In this document: one piece after another, positions 46,536-53,537 of the stretch
How the letters are laid out: the number at the start of each line of letters is the position of its first letter
Position numbering within the stretch: position 1 is the first letter of the stretch
Assembly: GCA_045652245.1 (NCBI GenBank)
Contig: JAZRTY010000043.1
Location: forward strand, 1-64,000
Length of the DNA: 64,000 bases
Source of the DNA: SIG622 sp045652245
GTDB taxonomy: Bacteria > Bacillota > Clostridia > Oscillospirales > CAG-382
Direction: 5' to 3'
Notes under the pieces: generated by a model
Seen by the model: only the letters and a program-made list of their open reading frames with translations
Databases searched by the model: none
What the model was told of the DNA's origin: nothing
Program-made: the position numbers and the translations under genes

Positions 46536-47630
46536 ATGAAAAAACTCACTTGTGCATTTTTAGCATTTTTGCTCATTCCCTTCTTTCTTACCTCTTGCTT
46601 TGGAAAGGACAACACCGACACAGGTACAGACACCGGCACAGGTACAGGTGGCGAGATTTCTGTATTCTATTATACCTTCAGTGATACCTACATTTCAAAT
46701 GTCCGTTCAAATCTTCGAAGAATTATGCAAGAGCAAAATCTTAAATATAACGACTACGACGGAAACGGAAATCAGACAACCCAGACCGAGCAGGTCGGAA
46801 CAGCTATTGCCAAAGGGGCTTCGGCTCTTGTGGTAAATATCGTTGACACAGGCTCAGATGATGCTGCCATTAACATTATAGGACTTGCAAGAGATAAAAA
46901 TATTCCTGTTATATTCTTTAACCGTTCTGTTCAGGAAAGTGTTGTTTCCTCATATGAAAACTGTATTTTTGTAGGTACAGACTACGAAGAAGCAGGTATT
47001 ATGCAGGGAGAAATGATTGGTAATTATCTTGTAGAAAACTTCGATAGTGTCGACATTAACGGCGACGGGGAAATCAGTTATGTTATGTTTAAAGGACAGG
47101 AGGGTAACCTTGAGGCAATTGCAAGAACAGAACTTTCTGTTGAGTACTGTAACAAGGTACTGTCCGAAAACAATTTGAATCTTCTCCGGTTTTATGACGA
47201 GTCAAACCCCAACAAGTATCTTGTCGACCAGGACGGACTCTGGTCCTCTGCCGCTGCCAACAACTATATGAGCACACTTCTTGCAAGATTCAGCGAAGCA
47301 AACAATAATATGGTAGAGCTTGTTATTGCAAACAACGACGAAATGGCGCTCGGTGCTATTGCAGCGCTCCAGGGTGCAGGCTACAATGACGGAAGTGGAA
47401 GAAACATTCCCGTATTCGGAGTAGATGCGACAGAAGCTGCAAGAAGTGCAATCGAAAACGGCACAATGACAGGAACAATAAAGCAGGATGCAGAAAACAT
47501 GGCACTAACTATTGAAAAGGTCACCACAAACATGATAAATGGCGAAAATAAATTCACAGGCATTGACGAAAATCTCATTGTCGGCACCTGGAGAATAAAC
47601 ATCCCTTATGCACCTTATATAGGGGAATAA
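46536..47630 (+). CDS. mglB: Galactose/glucose ABC transporter, substrate-binding lipoprotein
   Basis: A 364-residue periplasmic-binding-protein-like lipoprotein anchored on the outside of the membrane. Signal peptide ends in the lipobox LTSC (Cys21). A Gly/Thr/Asp linker (DTGTDTGTGTGG) follows. The body is type I (sugar) fold. DINGDGEISYVMFKGQ is the calcium-binding loop characteristic of MglB, and VFGVDATEAA and TIKQDAENMA are typical hinge and pocket segments. Cognate mglA and mglC follow with short gaps, so the substrate is likely galactose, glucose or a methyl-galactoside. Confidence 0.93.
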   Translation: MKKLTCAFLAFLLIPFFLTSCFGKDNTDTGTDTGTGTGGEISVFYYTFSDTYISNVRSNLRRIMQEQNLKYNDYDGNGNQTTQTEQVGTAIAKGASALVVNIVDTGSDDAAINIIGLARDKNIPVIFFNRSVQESVVSSYENCIFVGTDYEEAGIMQGEMIGNYLVENFDSVDINGDGEISYVMFKGQEGNLEAIARTELSVEYCNKVLSENNLNLLRFYDESNPNKYLVDQDGLWSSAAANNYMSTLLARFSEANNNMVELVIANNDEMALGAIAALQGAGYNDGSGRNIPVFGVDATEAARSAIENGTMTGTIKQDAENMALTIEKVTTNMINGENKFTGIDENLIVGTWRINIPYAPYIGE

Positions 47631-47685
47631 CTCTTTTCGGTATATCGCAGGATATACCGATATACTTACAAGGTGGAGGCAAAAT

Positions 47686-49188
47686 ATGGATAATTCAATT
47701 CTTTTACAGATGAACAATATGTGCAAAAGCTTTCCCGGGGTGGTGGCTCTTGACAATGTAAGTCTTACTGTCCGCCGAGGTACGGTTCATGCTCTTATGG
47801 GGGAAAACGGTGCGGGTAAATCAACTCTTATGAAGTGCCTTTTCGGAGTTTATACCCCGGATAGCGGTGAGGTTTTTCTTGAGGGTAAAAAAGTTTCCTT
47901 TAAAAGCTCAAAGGAGGCTCTTGAAAATGGCGTTGCTATGGTGCACCAGGAGCTGAATCAAGCGCTGAAAAGAAGCGTAATGGATAATATGTGGCTTGGC
48001 AGATTTCCACGCATCTCAAGGTTTTTACCGCTTACCAGCGAAAAGAAAATGTACGAGATGACAAAAAAATTCTTCCACAAACTCGGAATCGAACAAAATC
48101 CCCGTACAATAATGCAGGAGCTGCCGGTATCAAAGCGTCAGATGGTGGAAATAGCAAAGGCTGTTTCCTACAGTTCTAAGGTGATAGTATTTGATGAGCC
48201 TACCTCTTCCCTGAACGAAAAAGAGGTTGAGCATCTTTTCGAAATTATAAATATGCTGCGAAAAAATGGCTGTGGTATTATTTATATTTCGCACAAGATG
48301 GAGGAGATACTCCGGATTTCTGACGATATAACGGTAATGCGTGACGGAAAGCATATTACCACCAAAAGGGCGTCAGAACTTACAATGGAAGAAATAATCC
48401 GTCTTATGGTAGGAAGGGAACTTTCAGGCAGATATCCTGCAAAGGAAAACAAGGCAGGTGACATCCTTCTTGAAGTTAAAAATTTAAGTGCAAGCTACAA
48501 CAAGCTGCGTGATGTAAGCTTTCATGTCAGAAGTGGTGAAATACTCGGCATTTCAGGTCTTGACGGAGCAGGAAGAACAGAGCTTCTTGAAGCAATCTTC
48601 GGGCTGTCGACAAGAAAAAGTGGTGAAATTTTTTTGCGTGGAAAAAAGGTAAGCAACAAAGCGCCGGGAAGGTCTATAAAGAATGGCTTTGCGCTTCTCA
48701 CCGAAGAACGGCGTGCAAGCGGAATTTTCGGGATACTGAATATCCGTGATAACTGCACAATTTCGAGCCTTGAAAAGCACAAGGGATTTTTATTTTTAAG
48801 TAACAAAAAGCTCCGGCAAAGTACTGACAAGTGCATAAAGCAATTAAGAGTCAAAACCCCGTCACAGGAAACAAAAATCCGTTCCCTTTCGGGTGGTAAT
48901 CAGCAAAAGGTAATTTTCGGAAGATGGCTTTTGACTTCCCCCACAGTTCTGCTTCTTGACGAACCGACACGTGGAATAGATGTCGGTGCCAAATATGAAA
49001 TTTATCAGTTGATAATAGACCTTGCAAAAGAGGGAAAAGCTGTAATTATGGTATCCTCCGAAATGCCGGAGCTGCTGGGTGTTTGTGACAGAATTCTTGT
49101 AATGTCAGGCGGACGCCTTGCAGGCGAAGTTGATGCCGCAAGTGCTACACAGGAGGAAATTATGGCTCTTGCTTCAAAATATGTATAA
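47686..49188 (+). CDS. mglA: Galactose/glucose ABC transporter, dual ATPase
   Basis: A 500-residue ATPase with two nucleotide-binding domains. The N-terminal one has Walker A GENGAGKSTLM, QPTSSLNEKEV-type D-loop (DEPTSSLNE) and LPVSKRQMVEIAKA in place of the usual signature. The second (from about 265) has SGLDGAGRTELLEAIFG, LSGGNQQKV and LLLDEPTRGIDVGA. This arrangement is general for MglA/RbsA/AraG. A GGTGGAGG RBS precedes it. It couples to MglC, with MglB as receptor. Confidence 0.95.
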   Translation: MDNSILLQMNNMCKSFPGVVALDNVSLTVRRGTVHALMGENGAGKSTLMKCLFGVYTPDSGEVFLEGKKVSFKSSKEALENGVAMVHQELNQALKRSVMDNMWLGRFPRISRFLPLTSEKKMYEMTKKFFHKLGIEQNPRTIMQELPVSKRQMVEIAKAVSYSSKVIVFDEPTSSLNEKEVEHLFEIINMLRKNGCGIIYISHKMEEILRISDDITVMRDGKHITTKRASELTMEEIIRLMVGRELSGRYPAKENKAGDILLEVKNLSASYNKLRDVSFHVRSGEILGISGLDGAGRTELLEAIFGLSTRKSGEIFLRGKKVSNKAPGRSIKNGFALLTEERRASGIFGILNIRDNCTISSLEKHKGFLFLSNKKLRQSTDKCIKQLRVKTPSQETKIRSLSGGNQQKVIFGRWLLTSPTVLLLDEPTRGIDVGAKYEIYQLIIDLAKEGKAVIMVSSEMPELLGVCDRILVMSGGRLAGEVDAASATQEEIMALASKYV

Positions 49189-49220
49189 AATACAAAGGCA
49201 GGTAGAAAGGATATAAGCAT

Positions 49221-50285
49221 ATGCCGGAAAACAATTCGAATAAAAGAATCGGTTATTCAAAAGAGAAGTATCGTGATACGGTACGAAAAACAACCGACCT
49301 TCTGTTTAACAATGCAATGTATATTGTAATTATACTTGCTATCATTTTCATCGCAATACGGGTGCCTGCATTTCTGTCGGTTTCCTCGATTGTAAATATA
49401 ATATCACTGACAGCGGCAAAGCTGCCCATAGCCCTTGGCATTGGGGGAGCAATAGTTCTGTCGGGTACCGATATCTCAGCAGGTCGTACCGTAGGTCTTA
49501 CTGCCTGTATTGCAGCATCGCTTCTTCAGCTTGCTTCGTACCCTAAAAAAATCTTTCCGAATCTTCCCGAAATGCCCCTTTGGGTAGCATTTCTGGCTGT
49601 TGTTGCAGTCGGCGCCATAATCGGACTTGTAAACGGATTTTTCGTTGCAAAATTCAAGCTTCACCCCTTTATTGTGACACTTTCAACACAGCTTATTGTT
49701 TTCGGCTCGGTGCTTATGTACCTGATGATCGGCAACAACAACGGACAAACTCTGTCGGGACTTTCTCCTGCGTACACAGATTTTGTAAAGGGTACACTTT
49801 TCAGGATTTCCGGTGTGGCAGTTCCAAGGTATGTGCTGTATTCGGCAATAATAACTGCTATTATGTGGGTTATCTGGAACAAAACTGCCTTCGGTAAAAA
49901 TATGTTTGCAGTAGGCTCGAATGAAGAGGCGGCAAATGTATCGGGGGTAAATGTTTTTCGTACTGTTATTCTCGTGTTTGTACTTGCCGGTGTTATGTAT
50001 GGAATCACAGGCTTTATTGAGGGTGCAAGAATTGCCTCCTGCTCTGCAAATACAGGGCTTAACTATGAAAGTGACGCCATTGCCGCCTGCGTTATAGGTG
50101 GGGTTTCCTTTGTCGGGGGTACGGGAAAAATCAGCGGTATTGTAATAGGGGTATTCCTTTTGCAGATTATCTTTGTGGGTCTTAACTTCCTGTCGGTTTC
50201 GGCAAATATGCTCTATATAATAAAAGGTCTTATTATCCTTATTGCCTGCGCTATTGATATGAGAAAGTATCTTATGAAAAGGTAA
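49221..50285 (+). CDS. mglC: Galactose/glucose ABC transporter, permease
   Basis: A 354-residue BPD_transp_2 permease with about ten hydrophobic segments, including GIGGAIVLSGTDISAGRTVGLTACIAA and YESDAIAACVIGGVSFVGGTGKISG, the conserved helix-loop motifs of MglC/RbsC. It begins 32 bp after mglA with a GAAAGGAT RBS. The N-terminus has a short hydrophilic lead (about 25 residues). A tiny membrane protein gene follows within four bases. Confidence 0.94.
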   Translation: MPENNSNKRIGYSKEKYRDTVRKTTDLLFNNAMYIVIILAIIFIAIRVPAFLSVSSIVNIISLTAAKLPIALGIGGAIVLSGTDISAGRTVGLTACIAASLLQLASYPKKIFPNLPEMPLWVAFLAVVAVGAIIGLVNGFFVAKFKLHPFIVTLSTQLIVFGSVLMYLMIGNNNGQTLSGLSPAYTDFVKGTLFRISGVAVPRYVLYSAIITAIMWVIWNKTAFGKNMFAVGSNEEAANVSGVNVFRTVILVFVLAGVMYGITGFIEGARIASCSANTGLNYESDAIAACVIGGVSFVGGTGKISGIVIGVFLLQIIFVGLNFLSVSANMLYIIKGLIILIACAIDMRKYLMKR

Positions 50286-50288
50286 TGT

Positions 50289-50399
50289 ATGAAGAAGAAA
50301 AATATTTATTCGGAAACAAAGATTTCGGTAAAAACACTTGATATAATAATACTTCTGGGTATTTGCGTGCTTTTTCTGCTCATTTTGGTAAGTGCTTGA
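50289..50399 (+). CDS. 36-residue membrane peptide at the end of the mgl operon
   Basis: Begins MKKKNIYSETKIS and ends in one transmembrane helix (about residues 18-35, IIILLGICVLFLLILV). AAAAGG lies 7 bases upstream of its ATG and the ORF starts three bases after the mglC stop. The charged head and single helix suggest a small accessory subunit of the transporter or a regulator of it. I recognise no family. Confidence 0.6.
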   Translation: MKKKNIYSETKISVKTLDIIILLGICVLFLLILVSA

Positions 50400-50448
50400 A
50401 GTGTCAAGCAAAAACGAACGAAATATGTTTTAAAAATTGCAATAGCTC

Positions 50449-50477
50449 TTGACAAACTCTTAAAAATGTGGTAAAAT
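50449..50477 (+). promoter_or_regulatory. Promoter of the SCIFF precursor
   Basis: TTGACA (50449-50454), 17-nt spacer, TAAAAT (50472-50477), giving a leader of about 30 nt. Confidence 0.85.
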
Positions 50478-50512
50478 TACTTGAAAACATAATTTGAGTG
50501 GAGGTTTGTATT

Positions 50513-50665
50513 ATGAAACACATCAAGACAATAAATACTCGCAATCTTTGCGAATCTGCAAAGAAGGGCGGCTGTGGCGAATGCCAGACTTCTTGTCAGT
50601 CTGCTTGCAAGACAAGCTGCGGTATTGCTAACCAGAAATGCGAAAACACAAAGGAAAGCAAGTAA
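50513..50665 (+). CDS. scfA: SCIFF peptide precursor (ranthipeptide)
   Basis: A 50-residue ribosomal peptide precursor of the six-cysteines-in-forty-five family found in nearly all Clostridia. Leader MKHIKTINTRNL is typical. The core has Cys at 21, 24, 28, 32, 36 and 43, the canonical spacing (CGECQTSCQSACKTSC then CEN). An additional Cys at 13 lies in the leader, giving seven in all. The radical-SAM partner downstream links Cys sulfur to non-alpha carbons of acceptor residues (thioether), as known for ranthipeptides. GTGGAGG precedes the ATG. SCIFF products have been implicated in quorum-type signalling, but the role here is not evident. Confidence 0.92.
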   Translation: MKHIKTINTRNLCESAKKGGCGECQTSCQSACKTSCGIANQKCENTKESK

Positions 50666-50679
50666 TTTCTATAAAAAGT

Positions 50680-50705
50680 GCCGCCAGATTAATGGCGGCT
50701 TTTTT
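50680..50705 (+). terminator. Attenuating terminator between scfA and scfB
   Basis: The stem GCCGCCA-GATTAA-TGGCGGC followed by TTTTTTC. Most transcripts from the scfA promoter should end here, giving much more precursor than maturase. Confidence 0.88.
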
Positions 50706-50739
50706 CTTGTAAATCGTCCACGAAAGGATACATATATAA

Positions 50740-52122
50740 ATGATACATCAATATAAGCTTGGAGATTATAATATCGTTCTTGACGTATGTTCGGGTGCTG
50801 TTCACGCAGTTGACGAGGTAGCATACGATATTATCTCGCACTTTGAAGATAAAAGCCGTGACGAAATAATCCGTGAAATTTGCGAAAAATACAAGAACGC
50901 AGAGAATATCACAAAAGAAGATATAGAGGAATGCTACGAGCAGGTCTGTGAACTTCGTGACAGTGGTGCGCTTTTTGCGCCTGACAATTATGAGCCTATG
51001 GCAGGTGAACTTAAGAAAAAAACAAGTGGTGTTATAAAGGCGCTTTGTCTGCATATTGCACACACCTGCAACCTTAACTGCTCCTACTGCTTTGCAAGTC
51101 AGGGAAAATATCACGGTGACAGAGCCGTTATGAGCTATGAGGTCGGAAAGCAGGCGTTTGATTTCCTTATTGCAAATTCAGGAACTCGGAAAAATCTTGA
51201 GGTCGATTTCTTCGGTGGCGAACCACTTATGAATTTTGACGTTGTAAAAAAGCTTGTAGCGTATGCCAGAAGTGTTGAAAAACAACACGGAAAAAATTTC
51301 AGATTTACCCTTACCACAAACGGAATGCTGATTGATGATGACGTAATTGATTTTGCAAACCGTGAGATGAGCAACGTCGTACTCAGCCTTGACGGAAGAC
51401 GTGAAATTCACGACAGATACCGAGTTGATTATAACGGCAACGGAAGCTGGGAAAAGATTGTTCCGAAATTCCAGAAGTTAGTCAAGGCTCGTGGTGGCAA
51501 AAACTACTATATGAGAGGTACCTTTACCCATGCAAATCCTGACTTTTTAGAGGATATAAAGGTGATGCTCGACTTAGGGTTTAACGAGCTTAGTATGGAG
51601 CCTGTTGTATGTGCTCCGGGTGACCAAGCAGAGCTTACTGCTACCGATATGGAGATTGTTAAGAAACAGTACGAAGACCTTGCATTCTTAATGCTCGAAA
51701 AAGACAGAGAAGGAAAGCCGTTCACCTTCTACCACTATATGATTGACCTTGAAGGTGGCCCCTGCATTTACAAGAGAATTTCAGGTTGTGGCTCGGGAAC
51801 TGAATATATGGCAGTTACCCCCTGGGGTGACCTTTACCCTTGTCATCAGTTTGTAGGCGACGAAAAATTCAGGCTCGGAGACATCTACAATGGTGTTACA
51901 AATACTGAAATACAGGGTGAATTTGAATGCTGTAATGTATATGCACACCCTGAGTGTCGCAATTGCTGGGCAAGACTCTACTGCTCGGGTGGATGTGCTG
52001 CAAATGCATATCACAGTACAGGCTCGGTTACGGGTGTTTACAAAAGTGGATGTGAACTGTTCAAAAAGAGAATGGAATGTGCAATAATGGTTGCAGTAGA
52101 CAGGGCACTCAGAGAAGAATGA
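50740..52122 (+). CDS. scfB: SCIFF radical-SAM maturase (thioether-forming)
   Basis: A 460-residue radical-SAM/SPASM enzyme. An N-terminal PqqD-like recognition element (about 1-85) binds the precursor leader. The SAM-cluster motif is CNLNCSYC (Cys110, 114, 117), followed by FFGGEP. The C-terminal SPASM domain holds auxiliary-cluster cysteines in SGCGSGTEYMAVTPWGDLYPCHQF and AHPECRNCWARLYCSGGC. It follows scfA across a terminator; reads past it produce the enzyme. RBS (AAAGGAT) is 12 bases before ATG. It is the only radical-SAM gene in the window and its features are those of SCIFF maturases, not of glycyl radical activases. Confidence 0.95.
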   Translation: MIHQYKLGDYNIVLDVCSGAVHAVDEVAYDIISHFEDKSRDEIIREICEKYKNAENITKEDIEECYEQVCELRDSGALFAPDNYEPMAGELKKKTSGVIKALCLHIAHTCNLNCSYCFASQGKYHGDRAVMSYEVGKQAFDFLIANSGTRKNLEVDFFGGEPLMNFDVVKKLVAYARSVEKQHGKNFRFTLTTNGMLIDDDVIDFANREMSNVVLSLDGRREIHDRYRVDYNGNGSWEKIVPKFQKLVKARGGKNYYMRGTFTHANPDFLEDIKVMLDLGFNELSMEPVVCAPGDQAELTATDMEIVKKQYEDLAFLMLEKDREGKPFTFYHYMIDLEGGPCIYKRISGCGSGTEYMAVTPWGDLYPCHQFVGDEKFRLGDIYNGVTNTEIQGEFECCNVYAHPECRNCWARLYCSGGCAANAYHSTGSVTGVYKSGCELFKKRMECAIMVAVDRALREE

Positions 52123-52124
52123 TT

Positions 52125-53483
52125 ATGAATACACCTATTTGTGATTTTGTAAAAAGGTATAACGAAAAAAATCCCCTTCGTCTGCATATGCCGGGACACA
52201 AGGGCAAAGAGCTTCTCGGCTATGAAGCTTATGATATTACGGAAATTACAGGTGCCGACAGTCTTTATGAAGCAAGTGGAATAATAGCAGAAAGTGAAAA
52301 TAATGCAAGTACTCTGTTTTCCTGCCCCACCTTTTATTCGACAGAAGGCTCGTCGCACTGTATTCGTGCTATGCTCTATCTTGTCTGTATGTATGCCCGA
52401 AAAAACGGCAGAGAAAAAGCGCTTGTACTTGCTGCAAGAAATTGTCACAAGACCTTTGTTTCTGCCTGTGCTATGCTTGATTTTGATATAGAATGGCTTT
52501 ACGGCAGCGAAAATGATTCCTATCTTTCCTGTAATATTTCGACGAAAGCTCTTGAGAAAAAGCTTTCTGAGATGGAAAGTGCCGACAGACTTCCGACAGC
52601 TGTCTATATTACAAGTCCCGATTATCTCGGAAATATCTGCGATATTTCCTCATTGTCAGAAGTGTGTAAAAAATTCGGAGTACTTCTTATAGTTGACAAT
52701 GCTCACGGTGGGTATCTTAAATTTCTTGAAAAATCACAGTTTCCTACCTGCCTGGGTGCTGATATCTGTTGCAGCTCTGCACACAAGACTTTGCCTGTAA
52801 TTACAGGTGGTGCGTATCTTCATATCTCACAAAATGCAGATAGCTTTTTTGTGCAGAACGCAAAAAACGCACTTGCACTTTTTGGTACGACAAGTCCGTC
52901 TTACCTTATTCTGCAATCACTCGATTATGCAAACAAATATATTTCCGAGAGCTATATTTCAGAGCTTTCAGAATTTTTAAAAGTGGTACAGGATGCAAAA
53001 CACACTCTGGCAGAGCATGGGTATACTTTTATTGGAAACGAGCCCTTAAAACTCACACTCGACACAAAAAAATACGGGTATTATGGTAAGGAAATAGCAG
53101 AGTATCTCGAAAAAAGCGGTATTTACTGCGAATTTTGCGACAGGGATTACATTGTCTTTATGTTGACGCCAAATCTCGGCAAGAGTGGGCTTGAACGTCT
53201 CACCGAAGCTCTTTTGAAGCTTCCGAAAAAATGGGAAATATCTGAAGCTCCTCCGAAATTCCGGGCACCTGTTTCTAAAATAAGTATCCGTGAAGCAATT
53301 ATGTCTGCGAAGGAAACGATACCTATAAAGAACGCCGTCGGCAGAGTGCTTGGCGACATATCTGTAGCCTGTCCGCCTGCAGTACCAATTCTTGTGTGCG
53401 GAGAGGAAATAACACAGGAAGCCGTAGCTGCGCTTGAATATTACGGGGTTGAATATTGTACTGTAATTGCAGACAAAAATTAA
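52125..53483 (+). CDS. Orn/Lys/Arg decarboxylase-family PLP enzyme
   Basis: A 452-residue aspartate-aminotransferase-fold protein. The N-terminus LRLHMPGHKGKELLG is characteristic. SSAHKTLPVITGGAYLHI holds the PLP Lys, and NAHGGYLK the cofactor Asp/His region. A C-terminal domain (about 370-452) is shorter than in the inducible decarboxylases (YaaO/SpeA type). It likely decarboxylates arginine, ornithine or lysine toward polyamines. Start: ATG at 52119 overlaps the scfB stop (ATGA); I prefer ATG 52125, six bases on, because AGAGAAG is spaced 7 bases from it. Both imply coupling to the SCIFF maturase. Confidence 0.87.
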   Translation: MNTPICDFVKRYNEKNPLRLHMPGHKGKELLGYEAYDITEITGADSLYEASGIIAESENNASTLFSCPTFYSTEGSSHCIRAMLYLVCMYARKNGREKALVLAARNCHKTFVSACAMLDFDIEWLYGSENDSYLSCNISTKALEKKLSEMESADRLPTAVYITSPDYLGNICDISSLSEVCKKFGVLLIVDNAHGGYLKFLEKSQFPTCLGADICCSSAHKTLPVITGGAYLHISQNADSFFVQNAKNALALFGTTSPSYLILQSLDYANKYISESYISELSEFLKVVQDAKHTLAEHGYTFIGNEPLKLTLDTKKYGYYGKEIAEYLEKSGIYCEFCDRDYIVFMLTPNLGKSGLERLTEALLKLPKKWEISEAPPKFRAPVSKISIREAIMSAKETIPIKNAVGRVLGDISVACPPAVPILVCGEEITQEAVAALEYYGVEYCTVIADKN

Positions 53484-53495
53484 GTAAAAAAATTT

Positions 53496-53532
53496 AAGGC
53501 TATCACATTTATTTGTGACAGCCTTGTTTTTT
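53496..53532. terminator. Bidirectional terminator
   Basis: The stem AAGGCTATCACA/TGTGACAGCCTT with TTTTTT after it ends the SCIFF-decarboxylase transcript and the convergent rlmB transcript. Confidence 0.88.
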
Positions 53533-53537
53533 ATTTT

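Noticed and set aside
49683..50411. 242-codon frame opposite mglC
   Set aside because: Antisense, His/Asn/Tyr/Cys-rich, and mglC is well supported.
50740..52122. Radical-SAM protein as activase of the glycyl radical enzyme
   Set aside because: It has a PqqD-like recognition domain, a SPASM domain and the SCIFF precursor next door; glycyl radical activases have ferredoxin-type inserts instead.
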